A DNA stretch of 64,000 bases from Larix kaempferi (taxonomy: Eukaryota; Streptophyta; Pinopsida; Pinales; Pinaceae): assembly GCA_027924585.1 (NCBI GenBank), contig BSBM01000050.1:7574001-7638000 (forward strand), written 5' to 3'. The notes below the pieces were generated by a model. It did no database searches. It had not been told where the DNA came from and saw nothing but the letters and a program-made list of their open reading frames with translations. Below, in pieces: positions 1 through 11,113 of this stretch. Each line of letters starts with the position of its first letter. Position 1 is the first letter of the stretch. The position numbers and the translations under genes were made by a program.

Positions 1-640
1 GGTAAGTTGTATTGTAGCAGAATTCTCCCAAATACATCCATCTAACCCAAGCTTTATGTTGTCTTGTCACATAATTTCTCAAGTATCCTTCTAGACACTG
101 GTTGACTGTCTCTGTTTGACCATCATTTTGGGGGTGGTATCTAGTGCTAAGGGCCAAATTTGTTCCTTCCAATTTAAACAATTCTTGCCAAAATGCACCA
201 AGGACTTGCTATCTGTATCACTAAGAATAGTTTTAGGCAACCCATGCAATTTGAAAACTTCTATAAAATACAAATCAGCCACTTGGGTAGCTGTATAAGT
301 GGATGGAACATCAAAGAAATGAGAAAATTTAGTGATTCTATCAACTACTACATATATTCAATCTCTACCTTGTACCTTGGGTAATCTAGTGATGAAGTCC
401 ATTGAGACGCTTTCCCATTTTTGTTCTGGAATGGGTAGAGGGTGTAGTAGACCAGAACGATGTGTATGTTCTATCTTATTTTGTTGAAATCTGCTACATT
501 CCTTCACATACTTCAAGACATCATTTTTCATCCTGTTCTATGTGAATCTTTCCTATATGTCTTCAAGTATCCCGGATGACTTGCTAGTGGGGAATCATGA
601 GCTACTCCCAAAACTTTCTTCTTCAAGGTTGATTCAGGGA
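1..640 (-). pseudogene. E1 integrase, broken
   Basis: Minus-strand frames give the zinc-binding N-terminus (HDSPLASHPG near 590, then ECSRFQQNK near 500, where the second Cys has become Phe). They also give the first catalytic Asp in VSMDF near 400, the second in SDTDSK near 225, and YHPQNDGQTE with the catalytic Glu near 130. Pieces lie in different frames, so at least two frameshifts are present. Integrase inserts the cDNA into chromosomes. This copy is dead. The C-terminal domain continues off the left edge. Confidence 0.8.
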
Positions 641-2063
641 CAAAATAGATTCTATATTAATAGTATTTGACCTCATTGATGACTTTGTACTATTCATCTT
701 GTACCAACCCATCCAACAATTCAACTTATTTTTTAAATATTCTACTAAGAGTTGAGCTTTCCAATATCTCGAGATCTCCATTAAAGAGAGGGGTGGTTTT
801 CGAGAAAGTGCATCTGCAACAATATCTATTTTTCCTTTAATGTACTCTATATTAAAATCATAGTTTTGTAACTTGCTTACTTATTTTTGTTTCTTGTCAT
901 TCAACTCCTTTTGAGTTAGAAAATGCTTCAAGCTACTCTGATCTATTTTGACCACAAATTTAGTGCCCACTAAATATTGTCAGAATTTGGCCAAGGAATG
1001 CATAATGGAAAGCATTTAATTGTCATAGATAGAGTATGGGTGATAATGGGGCTGCAACGTCCTTTTTTCAAAATCAATGGGATGCTATTTTTTCATTAAA
1101 ACTAGTTGAATTCCTTCTCCAAAAGAATCACAGTCAAGCACAAATGGTTGAGTGAAATTTGGTAAATCAAGTACCAGACAACTACTCATCACTTCCTTCA
1201 TCTTGTTGAAATATTTTTGAACCTCCTATGACCAACCAAAGGGATCCCTTCTTGGTAATATCATTCAAATGTGATGCCAACTGTGAGAATTCTTTGACAA
1301 ATTTTCTGTACTATGTGCAAATCTCAATGAATCCTCTCAATTCTATTACATTTTTGTGGGTTGTCCAATCAAGAATGGCTTCAATTTTCTCCATGTGGAA
1401 TTCAACTCCATATTGTCCAATCACATGACCAATATACAACATCACAGTCATTCCATATTCACATTTGGAAAGCTTTGCATACAAGGACTGTTCTGCCAAA
1501 ATGGTTAGTACAATTTCCAAATGATGTAAATGTTCTTCCCAAGTCTTGCTATAAATCAGAATATCTTCAAAAACTACTAAAACAAACTTATGGATATGCT
1601 TGTTGAAGATTTTGTTCATGCAAGATTGGAATGTATCAGGTGCATTAGTCAAGCCAAAATTCATGAATAGAAACTCAAAGTGGCCATAGTGACAATGGAA
1701 GGTTTTCTTTTGTATGTATCCTCTCATTCTGATTTGGTGGTAGCTAGAACGAAGATCAATCTTAGACAATAACTTGGACTCGTGTAGTTCATCCATCAGC
1801 TCATTAATTCATGGGATGGGGTATTAGTTCTTGATGGTCTTGTTTTTTAAGGCCCTATAGCCAATGCACATTCTCATCGTTCCATCCTTCTTCTTCACTG
1901 GGACCACTGAAGATGCAAAAGGACTCGAACTTGGCATGATGAGTCCCAAATCAATAAGTTCATTTTTGGATTTTTCAATTTCATATTTGAACTGCTTGGG
2001 TAGTTTGTATGGATAAATCATGATGGGTTGAGTTCCCACCTCCAATTCTATAATGTGATCCAC
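641..2063 (-). pseudogene. E1 reverse transcriptase-RNase H, broken
   Basis: The RT N-terminal part is at 1824-2063 (VVPVKKKDGTMRMCIGYR). The palm is at 1311-1796 with KIDLRSSYHQIRMR, FGLTNAPDTFQ, and VVFEDILIYS where FFDDILIYS is normal, so a catalytic Asp is replaced by Glu. RNase H and tether residues are visible between about 700 and 1010 (VVKIDQSSLKHFLTQKE; DALSRKPPLS). The RT halves are separated by a stop near 1822. The family makes cDNA from element RNA in cytoplasmic particles. Confidence 0.85.
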
Positions 2064-2203
2064 CCCTCTATCTAGTGTCCTACCTGGAGGAAGGTCTCCA
2101 AAAACCTCCTCACACTTTTGTAGCAGCTTCTTTATGTCTTATGGACATTGCACGAGGTGTCTACTTCAGGATTCTTATCCGCAACCAAGAATTTTGCATC
2201 CCA

Positions 2204-2446
2204 TTATATGTCTCCATGCCTTAGGATAGCCCTTATATTATGTGTAAAATCCACCTTATTGGGATAAGTGTTCATGCCCCTCAAGGTTATTTTCTTCCCA
2301 TCAGCTCCCTTAAATCTCATTTCGGGCACCCTATAGTTCGTGGAACGCTCACCAATGGAAAACAACCATTTTACCCCAAAAACTATGTTTGTATATACAA
2401 CATTCACAACATAAAAAATATTTGTCACAGTATAGTTACCTAGGGT
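2204..2446 (-). pseudogene. E1 protease C-terminal part and linker to RT
   Basis: The residues YTVTNIFYVVNVVYTNIVFGVKWL match the flap and the last strand plus LGxxWL motif of a retropepsin, followed by linker residues before RT. The active-site half (VDGGATHKLID) is 15.4 kb away at 17936-18100. Joining 2446 to 17886 across the Tat insertion would reconnect the two halves. This is direct evidence that E1 is the older host of the nest. Confidence 0.75.
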
Positions 2447-3142
2447 TGTTGGCTTGGTTTTGCAACCAAGCTTTGTGCAATGGGAACCTATCAACAAGTG
2501 ATAGCAGTTTCAAATATTGAAAGCAAAAACAACAATTATAAATCTGAATCTAAACTAAACTAGCATGTGCATATAACAAATAAAATTCTCTGAAAAAGAT
2601 TCAAGAACAAGAAATAAAAAGAATGAGTATTTTGTATTAAGATACCTCAAATGGTGAGGATTTGTGTTGAGCAACTTCCAAGGTGAGTAGCTCCAAGCTC
2701 CAAAGGTCTCTTCTCCATGATAACTACAATGGTCAAAAACTCATGAGAGATTTTGACAGCATGAGGATAGGATAATGGATGGATGGAAAGTGAGGAGCCC
2801 CTACCAACTTTTTATAGTTTTTGGTGGTCGGGAATACCATTATGGTTTTGAGGAAACCAATGGTATTGACCAACATGGTTTAGGTACCTTTTCCCTCATT
2901 TTTCCTTTTTTGAATATTTTGAATATTTTTATTCCCTTTTTAATATTTTTGGGAATTCTGGACCCTTTTTTAGGGTTTTTTATGCTTTTTGAGGAAAAAT
3001 ATTCATTTTGAGTGGAAAAAGGGGTGTATTAAGGTCTTTTGGTGACCTTTTGATGGCTTTAGAGGCTCAAATGGTGAAAAAGTGGACAAATGAGTCATGT
3101 GAATAAGGAAATGAGCTAGTTAGCACTTTTTGGGTGTTAATA
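2447..3142 (-). repeat. 3' LTR of the Tat element
   Basis: Starts TGTTGGCTTGG on the plus strand and ends TTAATA, where the partner LTR ends TTAACA, so the terminal CA has mutated. It is about 97% identical by eye to 17190-17885. An open reading frame within it (2775-3011 plus) is low-complexity LTR sequence and is not called a gene. Confidence 0.95.
2809..2816 (-). promoter_or_regulatory. TATA box in the Tat 3' LTR
   Basis: TATAAAAA on the minus strand at the same offset as in the 5' LTR. If active it would drive transcription out into the E1 remnant. Confidence 0.5.
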
Positions 3143-3154
3143 GATTGCCCCCTG
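3143..3154 (-). other. Polypurine tract of the Tat element
   Basis: On the minus strand CAGGGGGCAATC abuts the 3' LTR. A G-rich purine tract at this position primes plus-strand cDNA synthesis. Confidence 0.75.
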
Positions 3155-4422
3155 ATGTGTGAGGGCAGGAGCTCATCATATGGCCGATAGACATCATAGT
3201 TCTTTCGTCTTTTTTCTGGGGTTTGGGGAAGAGAAGAGACTGGTTGGAGACTGGATCCACGACCCTTGGAAGCTGCAAAATAAACAATATTACATGGCCT
3301 CAATATGAATGAGGAATAATCTCTGATAATGGACGAGGCAGGCATACCCATGCTCGTATCAAGACATATACATACCAATTAGTCCCAAGAAGGGGGACCT
3401 GAATAAGACTTAAAAAATCTGCTGGTACATCATAATGGTCCAAAGGGGACACTATTTTGGGATGTACTCATGATCATAACATGACTTATCTCAATAACTA
3501 ATACACTGGAATAAAGCAACAACCGTTTCGAATAAGGTCTCAGAAGGGTTGATGAACTGCTAAAACTGAAGGTGTCCAACATCTGCAGGGACTCAATGAC
3601 TGTGAGTCATCTCTGAGGGGTACATGTAACTGTATACTCGAGGGAGTATAAAACTGGGGTACATCAAGATAGTGTCTCCATGCGCAACCCAGGTATCTAT
3701 AAAAAAATGTAACTGGTTGTTTCCATAGATAGACTCTCAAATGTGGAAGAGTCAGGTGGTATCCAGGGTCTTGAACAAATAACTGAACGGACCAATACCC
3801 TGTGCGAGTCTCAACGATGCGATCAAGGTGTTGAAGTCGAGCATGTGAGAAACAACCATTTGGAGAGGCACTGAGGACTCTTCTCGAAATGGTTCGTAGG
3901 CATTCATCATAAATGGTGATGAGTCCAAGACACAGGGATCTCTAGGTCTATCCTATGGAATAAATTTGGTTGTCATCGACAGAGGGAGACCAGCAACTAA
4001 CAAGGCAATGATGTTTCCTTGATAGGAGCACGAGTTGTAGAACTTAAGTGTGGTAGTACTGATGGTAGTACTGTCATACTTGTGGGGATGGGAAGTAACT
4101 GGAGTGGGTAGACTCAAACTTCCATTGTTCAGAGCATGATGACATGGTTGACCTGGAAGCGTAGGGAATTGACTTGTAGGTGTGGGGATCATAGCTTTTA
4201 GGGACTGAAGGGTATGTATTGACTCTGGGGGGTCAAGTTGATGGGTGTTGTCAAGGGATTCTCAGGGTGACATATTGCAGAATACTCTGAACAAAGGCGA
4301 CCAAAATGGGGAAGCTTCCATATGAGTAGACGTGATCTGTTGTGGCGTCGAGAAGCACCATTGGGTCCTTCTTCGTAGTTTTAATGAGCTCCAAGAAGGG
4401 ATACAAGTTTGCTCTGAAATGG
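3155..4422. other. Tat 3' untranslated region without recognised gene
   Basis: About 1.3 kb between the polypurine tract and the first internal repeats. Short frames exist on both strands, but none shows a domain or continuity across stops. I see nothing I can name in it. Confidence 0.6.
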
Positions 4423-4630
4423 TACCGTCCTATGGATTTTGTGAGCCCAGGACTGTTCGTGCTCATGGGTGCTTTCATTTTTAAGGAGTCTGAAAACGAT
4501 AAGAAGACTCTGCAGTGGTTGTGAGTACCGTCCTGTGGGTTTTTACGAGCCCAGGATGGTGATTGCTCATGGTCGCTTTCATGTTTAGGGAGTTTGAAAG
4601 TGGTAAGGGGACTCCATTGGTGTTCTTTTT
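4423..4630. repeat. Tandem duplication, about 103 bp x 2
   Basis: TACCGTCC begins at 4423 and again at 4526, each followed by TTTTGTGAGCCCAGGA-like and GCTCATGG-like text, then gtaagggg/gataagaag plus GACTC. The copies are diverged. It lies in the Tat 3' region upstream of the 150-bp array. Confidence 0.75.
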
Positions 4631-4940
4631 CGTAAGTTAGTCTCCAAGGCCCAAAAAAACATAAAATGATGCAAATGGGGAACTCTTCTAGCCGATGTGA
4701 CTAGAGTATTCCTTTTTCGTAATTAGTCTACAAGGTCCGGAAAATGGGTAAACTTATACCAGGTAGATGCCCTTTAAGATACATTTAGCGAGCATGAAAA
4801 GAAGCAAGGTTGCTCGACAATCTTTTCATTGTTTTAGGAGTCAGAAAAGAGCTTAACAGAAACTCCCTAAGTGCCTTTTTCGTAAAAGGGATTGCTCGAC
4901 CCGAAAAAGGGGTAAAATTATACCGAACAAAAAGGGAGTG

Positions 4941-5525
4941 ATGAGAGTGAGAAAAGGTCTCAAGCATCATCATGAGTACGGAATACTGGATCCGGTGACA
5001 TAAAGATTGTCAAAAAGGGACGACAGCCAATGTGGCACGCAAATCGAGGTGATGAGTGGCATTTTGAAAAAATGCCCAAAAATGAGGGGGGTGAGAGCGA
5101 GAAATGATCTCAAGCATCATCACGAGCGTGAAAAACTGAATCCGACGATATCAAACTTGTCAAAAGTGGACGACGACTGATGAGGCACGCAAACCAAGGC
5201 GACGAGGGGGCACGATAAAAAATGCCCAAAAAATCTGGAGGTGAGAGCGAGAAATGATCTCAAGCATCATCACGAGCGCGGAAAACTGAATCCGGCGATA
5301 TAAGACTTGTTAAAAATGGAGAACCACCGATGTGGCACGCAAACCAAGGCAACGAGGGGGCATGGAAAAAATGCCCAAAAAATTTGGACGTGAGAGTGAG
5401 AAATGATCTCAAGTGTCATCACAAGCGTGGAAAACTCAATCCGGCAATATAATAATTGTTAAAAATGGAGAACGGCCGATGTGGCATGCAAACCGAGGAA
5501 ACGAGGGCATGAAAAAAAGGTAAAA
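4941..5525. repeat. Tandem array, about 150-bp unit x 4
   Basis: Units start at 4941, 5091, 5241 and 5390 (the last is partial). Each opens GTGAGAGCGAGAAATGATCT-like and ends in AAAAATGCCCAAAAA. Spacing is 150, 150 and 149 bp. Arrays in the hypervariable 3' region of Tat/Ogre elements are known precursors of satellite DNA. Confidence 0.9.
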
Positions 5526-5661
5526 AAATGGACCTGGTGAAAATAGGAAAAGGAAAGAACTGTCATGAAGTTCTCGCTGTGTTGATTCCAACGATACCAA
5601 CGGTTTGAGGAACGGACGTCCTATGACATCGGAATGGCTGTTTGAAAAATGGTGGAATTTC

Positions 5662-5669
5662 TATAAATA
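5662..5669 (+). promoter_or_regulatory. TATA box for antisense transcription inside the Tat element
   Basis: CTATAAATAG at 5661-5670 on the plus strand, against the element's own direction. It lies about 520 bp upstream of the antisense coding region and after the 150-bp array. It is a consensus plant TATA box. Promoter activity is inferred. Confidence 0.5.
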
Positions 5670-5909
5670 GGGCGTGGGGCCCATATGACATGTCATTGTT
5701 ACGTGTGAGTTTGGCAGAGCAATCAGATCTATTTCTTGATTTCTGAGAGATTTGACCGTTGGTTTTCGATTCTGCGAGTTTCAGGTAACCCTATTCGCCT
5801 TAGCCTTTTCAATTATGTCTTTTTTGGTTAGCGGCGGGCCCCCGAAGGCTGCGAAATTCCATGTTGGCCTTCCAACGTGGAATATCACAGGTTTCGTGTC
5901 TTTTTCCAC

Positions 5910-6115
5910 GATGGACATCGCGGGTTTGAGGCTAGCAGTCGTGATGTTCATCGCGACTGTCAGGCTGAGAGTCACGATGTTCATCGCGAGTATGGGGGAG
6001 ATAGTCGCGATGTTCATCGCGACTGTATGACCAATTCCCCGCGATGTTCATCGCGGGTTCTTGGATGGAAGCCGTGATGATCATTGTGGCTTTTGATGGA
6101 AAAGCCACGATGGAA
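5910..6115. repeat. 33-bp minisatellite with palindromic core, 7 units
   Basis: GATG starts at 5910, 5943, 5976, 6009, 6043, 6076 and 6109, a 33/34-bp period. The best cores read CGCGATGTTCATCGCG, a 7+2+7 inverted repeat. On the minus strand it reads as an 11-residue peptide repeat (RDEHRDSQPDS). A second array of identical period lies in the 5' leader at 16710-16940. Confidence 0.9.
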
Positions 6116-6189
6116 TTTTTTGAAAATTTTTTTCTGGTTCTAAAAAATTTCTTTGTTTTTTGGCAGGATGTTGAGGAGACCATTGGTGT

Positions 6190-7452
6190 CATGGCGAGAG
6201 TGAGAGATGGAGGAGGATTTGATGATTCGAATTCGGACTAATCAAGGGGTCTGACAGGCTCTAGTTGTGAGTGGACTCCTGAAGTTCGCTCAGATTCCAC
6301 CAATGCGTTCAGTAGGGCCGCTACTGAACAAATTGGTGAGTTTGTGGGTTCCTGCAGAGGGTGCCTTTATTGTTGGGGGTGAGAGGTTGGAGATCACCCT
6401 ACTGATGTATATTTCCTCACCGGGTTACCTTGCTTAGGGGAGGTGGGGGATCTTCTATCAAGGATCCCGGCGGGTGTGGACATGGAGGATCTCCTGGACA
6501 TCTTCTGTGTTGCTGGGGTGATTGTGCAGAACAACGCTCTGAGTCTGAGATCATTGCGAGAGTGGGACATGCAGGTTTTTGGGGCTTGTGTTCTACGAGT
6601 GCTGGGTGCCGCGGCGCCACATTGTTTGTCGGGGGGACAAATGATGATGGTGGATTCTGTGCTGAGGGGGACCTACTATACATGGGGTCAGATGTTTTTG
6701 GCTAGTGTCCAGAGAGATCTGGACAAGGTCAGTCGGGAGGGGGGAGAGTTCTACTATGCCTCCTTTTTGTGTTGTTTTTTCTTTGAGCAGGTACCGACTT
6801 TGTAGCCACGGGTACCGGTTCGAGACGGTTTGGTGAGCGAGCCGCGCATGGTGCGGTGGGGGCAGATGATGCCTCATGGTGGTGGTGGTATCCACGGGCT
6901 CTTTTCACAGGAGATGTATGAGCAGTGGGAGCAGATCCCCATGCTGATTGTGGACTATCCATATGCTGGTATGGATTATAGAGGAGATCCAGAGATGCCT
7001 CGAGCCTAGGGACAGGCCTGGGGTTTAGATGGTATGTTTTGTGTTTTGTTCTCTACTATATCATGAATTTTTAGATGTGTTTGTTATAGTTAGATATCTA
7101 TATGATTTTTCATTTGCGTGATTGTGCAGATGTTGGTCCTGTACCACCGGCCGACTATGTGGCTCGTAGGGGACGGGCGATGGTGGTCATTCCACCTCCT
7201 GTGGCGGTACCGCCTCTGCATGCTCGAGGATTTGGAGCTCACGGTCGACGAGTTGGGCCTCGAGATGATGCTGTGGAGGGTGTCCGAGAGACACTAGATA
7301 TGATCCTAGAAGGATTTCCAGAGATGGGTGGAGGGATTTGGATCGGGACATTGTTGAGTGATGTTTCGATGCGCCTCGTGAGTGGCACTCGATCTTACTT
7401 AGAGCAGCATTGCTGGTGGCTGAGTGGAGAGATGGGGGTCGGCATGATCTAG
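6190..7452 (+). pseudogene. Antisense ORF of the Tat element, spliced, broken
   Basis: A plus-strand gene-like unit opposite to pol. The main exon is open from about 6434 to 7031 in one frame, broken only by TAG at 6803 and TAG at 7007. A GT-AG intron of 98 bp (7032-7129) then joins in frame to an exon running to the stop at 7452. Residues after the join read DDVGPVPPADYVARRG. Recognisable stretches include GVDMEDLLDIFCVAGVIVQ, EFYYASFLCCFFFEQVPTL and DYPYAGMDYRGDPEM. Upstream coding in another frame (ERLEITLLMYISSPGYL near 6380-6430) suggests a frameshift. A TATA box lies at 5662. Extra antisense ORFs are documented in Tat elements. Function is unknown. The resemblance to those ORFs is from memory. 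Confidence 0.65.
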
Positions 7453-7745
7453 TAGGGCAGGTGGAGGGGAGGATTCATTTATGAGCTGATCCAGTGGGGC
7501 TGACAGAGAGGAGAGTTCAGGCTCAGCATGATCCGGCGGGGGCCAGCGGAGGAGGCGCCAGAGGAGCCTGGAGACTGTGATGATTAGATGATTTTGCATA
7601 TGCCCCCAAATGCTGATGAGCATATGGGGAAGTCCCTTTTTGTATGACTGATGTATTTTTTGTATATTGGGTGCTGAGGGCACCTATGACATGTTTTTAC
7701 TATATTATGATGTATATATATATATATGATTTGGTATATAGTCGT

Positions 7746-7880
7746 ATATGCACATGGATACATTCATTGTCTTTTTGTTTTCCCGTGGAGGCATGTTTTA
7801 TGCACGTGGATGTATTTTTGTCATTTATATATATGCCCGTGGAGGCACATGTTATGCACATGGATGCATTTTTGTTTATG
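7746..7880. repeat. Short tandem repeat, about 53 bp x 3
   Basis: TATGCAC(A/G)TGGATxxATT occurs at 7746, 7799 and 7853, with CCCGTGGAGGCA between copies. It lies immediately after the 3' end of the second RNase H ORF. Confidence 0.75.
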
Positions 7881-8307
7881 ATATGGTTTGATTGGTGTGC
7901 CAGTCAAAAATGTTGTTGGCCATATGGTCTGCTACATTATTGAGATTCCTTGGGACATGTGTAAATGAAATGGATTCAAACTGTCGAACCATTTGTTTAG
8001 TGCGCAAGAATTTTCTGAAAAGACGGGGATTGCATACCTGGTAATCATTGTTGAGCTGGGAAACAAGGAGTTGTGAGTCCAAGAAAATGTTAAGGTGATG
8101 TATGCTCATTTGGAGAGCTGCGGCCAGGAGACCGGTCATAGCATCGTATTTAGCTTGGTTGTTGGTGGCAGCACCTATACACACTCCATCGATGTGGATC
8201 AACTCATGTGAAAGGGAATATATTACCCAAGCTACGGAGGCCAGATTGGGGGACCAATGTCTTGCACCATCATCAAAACTGACGTAGCATAGTGGAACAG
8301 GATCCAT
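7876..8307 (-). pseudogene. Second (archaeal-type) RNase H ORF of the Tat element
   Basis: A 143-residue ORF with its own ATG at 8307, about 100 bp after the pol stop at 8409 and in a different frame. It has the RNase H fold motifs: FDDGARHWSPN (first Asp), GAATNNQAKYDAM, LDSQLLVSQLN (Asp) and NNVADHMAN (last Asp). The catalytic Glu expected in NNQAEY is Lys here, which a single G-to-A change explains, so this copy should be inactive. Plant Tat elements carry this extra RNase H while the native one is degenerate. Here it is a stand-alone ORF downstream of integrase. Confidence 0.85.
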
Positions 8308-8408
8308 ATATGGTCGTGCAGAGAAAACAAATATTTAGGTTTTTTGAATTTTTTGTGAAAAACAAAATAATACTGTACAATAATGGACGGTGGTGTCCAT
8401 CATATTTA

Positions 8409-9608
8409 CTATTGGTAAAATTGCTTGAGGTACAACCCGTTGCGTGGGTTGCGTAGGGGGTTTCCTTCTGAATCAATCAGAATGTATGCACCCTGTCCGA
8501 GGCAAGTGTGTATAATATATGGGCCTTGCCACATGGACACAAACTTTCCTTTCCCGGTTTTGTCATGAGCCTGATCGTAGGCGAGGACAAGGTCCCCTTC
8601 AGTAAAAGTTCTTGGGTGGACATGTTTGTTATAACTCAGTTTGGATCGGTTCTTGGATGCTTCCATGGTTTGAAGGGCTGTGCGCCGATCTTCATCGGCC
8701 TGCTCCAGGAGTAGTAAGCATTGCTCAATTGGGGAAGTGTCCGGCAGGAGTTCAACGACCATATGTAGGGCTGGAATCTAGCACTCAATGGGGAGGACAG
8801 ATTCGACACCGTGAACTAAGTGGAAAGGGGTAAAACCAGTGGCAGTTTTGGTTGACGTGTGGTATTCCCATAGTGCCGGGAAGAGCATGTGGTGCCAATT
8901 TGATTTGTGTTTGTCTACAGTGCACTGGAGGATGGTTTTCAAAATTTTGTTGATCGCTTCAACTTGGCCGTTTCCTTGGGGGTAGTAGGCGGAGGAGAAA
9001 TGGTGTTCAAATTTCAGTAAGGTTGATAGTTCTCTCCAGATGGTGTCTTCGAAGTGAGAGCCGTGGTCTGAGACGAGTTGCTTTGGCACTCCAAAACAAG
9101 CGATAACATGGTTTAGGAAAAAACGTGCTGCGGTGTCGGCCTTGCAATTGTAAGTTGGCATAGCTTCCGCCCACTTGGTGAAATAATCTACGGCCACAAT
9201 AATGTGTTTATGATCGCCGGCTAACATGGGATTGTAATCGAGGAAGTCGATGGCCCATTTACAGAATGGTCTAATAGTGACGACCGGATGAAGGGGGGTG
9301 GGTGGGGTCCTTGCCTTGGGGGCAAAAATTTGGCAGTTTTGACAATGTTTGACTACGGTGATGCAATCGGTAAATAATGAAGGCCAAAAGTAACCTGCAT
9401 GGATGATCTTTTGGGCGATGGCCATGCCAGAGAAGTGGCCTCCGCAGGCACCGCTATGGCAGTCATTAAGGACTTGTTTTGCCTCGTTATGAGATAGGCA
9501 GCGTCGTAAGATGGTATCGATGCCGCGTAGATAAAGGACATCGCCTAATAGGAGGTATCGGGGGGCGTGGTGTCGTATACGACGGTGTCCATCACGATTG
9601 ATGTGGGG
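8409..9608 (-). pseudogene. Tat integrase (pol C-terminus)
   Basis: The zinc-binding motif is intact (CHSGACGGHFSG near 9450; HCQNCQIF near 9340). The catalytic triad is intact: WAIDF near 9250, VSDHGSHF near 9060, GQVEAINKI near 8965. A TAG at 8778 separates the core from the C-terminal GPY/F-like domain (WQGPYIIHTCLGQGAYIL), which ends NGLYLKQFYQ at 8409. A TGA at 9609 lies upstream. The frame is the same as RNase H after one frameshift. No chromodomain was seen, as expected for Tat. Confidence 0.9.
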
Positions 9609-11113
9609 TCAAAATTTTTGTGTGCAGAGGTAGATTAAGATGTCGCCATACCATGGGTTGTCAGATGAAATGATGAAAATGTGATCGTCAATGAGATCCA
9701 TTTGGATAGCGGGTGATGACGAAGAGGATGGGAGATCTGTGATGAGTTGAGCGAGTGCTAGGGCCTTGGTGCTCTTTGGGGTCTTGAAAGTTAGGTCGTA
9801 CTCTTGCAGGATAATCACCCATTTAGCTACGCGGCCTTGAAGAAGGCGATGCGTCAAGAGGTAAACCATAGGATTTGAATTGGCTACGACTGTGGTGTGG
9901 CTCAGGAGAATATAATGTCGCAGCTTTTGTACCGAAAAGACGATGGCGAGCGCCATATTTTCTTCATGTGGGTAGTGCAGGGGTGGGCCAACAAGGTTTG
10001 GCTGACATAGTAGATGACATGCTCTTGGCGAGCAGTATCTTCTTGTATAAGAACTCCAGATACGGCATGCTCAGATGCTGAGACATAGAGGGTGAAATCT
10101 TTTGTGAAATTTGGAGGAGAAATCAATGGGGCGTTTGTGAGTGCTTTCTTTAAGTCGGTGAAAGTTGTCTCTACTTGTTGGTCCCATATGAAATGGGTAT
10201 GCAAATGTAGGAGTCATAGGAAACTGTGGACCATTGTGGCATAGTCAGGGACAAAACGATGAAGGAAGTTGGACCTCCCTTGAAGGCTTTGAAGTTGTCT
10301 TAATGTGTGGGGTGACGGTAATTCTAGAATGGCTTGGACTTTTAAGGGGTCTACAGTGATGCCTTTTTCTGAGATAACAAACCCCAGCAGGTGACCTGAT
10401 GTAACACAAAAGACACACTTGAGAGGGTTCAAGCAGATGTTGTATTTTTGACAACGCATGAAAACTTGTCAAAGGTCGTCTAAATGGTCAGATTTCTTTT
10501 TGGATCGAGCAGTGAGGTCGTCCAGATAAACTTTTATGATCTTGTGGAGATCGTGGAAGCAATAAGTCATGGCGTGTTGGAAGGTGGCTCCAGCATTCTT
10601 GAGGCCAAAAGGCATGACGTGATAGGAGAAGGTGCCCCATGGGGTGGTGAAATCTGTCTTATATTGATCTTCTTTATGGATTTTTATTTGGTTATATCTA
10701 GAGAAACCATCCATAAAATAAAGGACCTCATGTCCCGCACATTCATCGATTAGATGGTCAATGAAAGGTGTGGGGAAGTTGTCTTTGGGACAAGCGAGGT
10801 TGAGGTCTCAGAAATCAGTACAAACGCGTATGGTGCCCACTTTTTTGTTTACTGGCACTAGGTTTGAAACCCAGGTGGTGTAGGCAATAGGGTATATGAA
10901 TCCTGCTTTTTGGAGTTTTTCAATCTCATCTTTAACAGCTGGGAGCTTGGACAGGTGAATGGGCCATTGTTTTTGTCGAACAGGAGGCATATTGGGCCAA
11001 GTGTTGATGTGATGTTCCACAATTTTGGGATCGAGGCCAGGCGTCTCGGTGTAAGACCAGGAGAAGACATCACGAAACTGTTGGAAGAGTTTCTTATATG
11101 CCTGAGTTTTTGC
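9609..11113 (-). pseudogene. Tat reverse transcriptase and native RNase H
   Basis: RT motifs run leftward: VPVNKKVGTIRVCTDF (10808-11020), MDGFSRYNQIKIHKED, MPFGLKNAGATFQ and YLDDL (10469-10714), then GHLLGFVISEKGI (10214-10459). Native RNase H begins LYVSASEHAVSGVL near 10090, where Ser replaces the usual catalytic Asp, consistent with a degenerate tether domain. In-frame stops at 10808, 10469, 10214 and 9609 are TGA at expected Arg positions. There is one frameshift at about 9990, consistent with a 1-bp loss. Confidence 0.9.

Larger units (their letters stand above)
1..2446 (-). mobile_element. Ty3/gypsy element E1, 3' portion (chromovirus-type pol)
   Basis: Reading leftward from 2446 the order is protease C-terminus, RT, RNase H, integrase, which is Ty3/gypsy order on the minus strand. 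The 3' LTR and any chromodomain lie beyond the left edge. The element is interrupted at 2446/17886 by the Tat insertion, and its gag half is at 17886-19603. Chromovirus type is inferred from the RT N-terminal style (DHxIxLxxGxxP) and the KIDLRSxYHQIRMR motif. The exact clade is not assignable without a tree. Coding is degenerate throughout. Confidence 0.85.

Noticed and set aside
2775-3011. ORFs inside the Tat LTRs (also 17515-17715)
   Set aside because: Low-complexity LTR text read identically in both LTRs. Phe/Leu/Ile-rich from T-runs.
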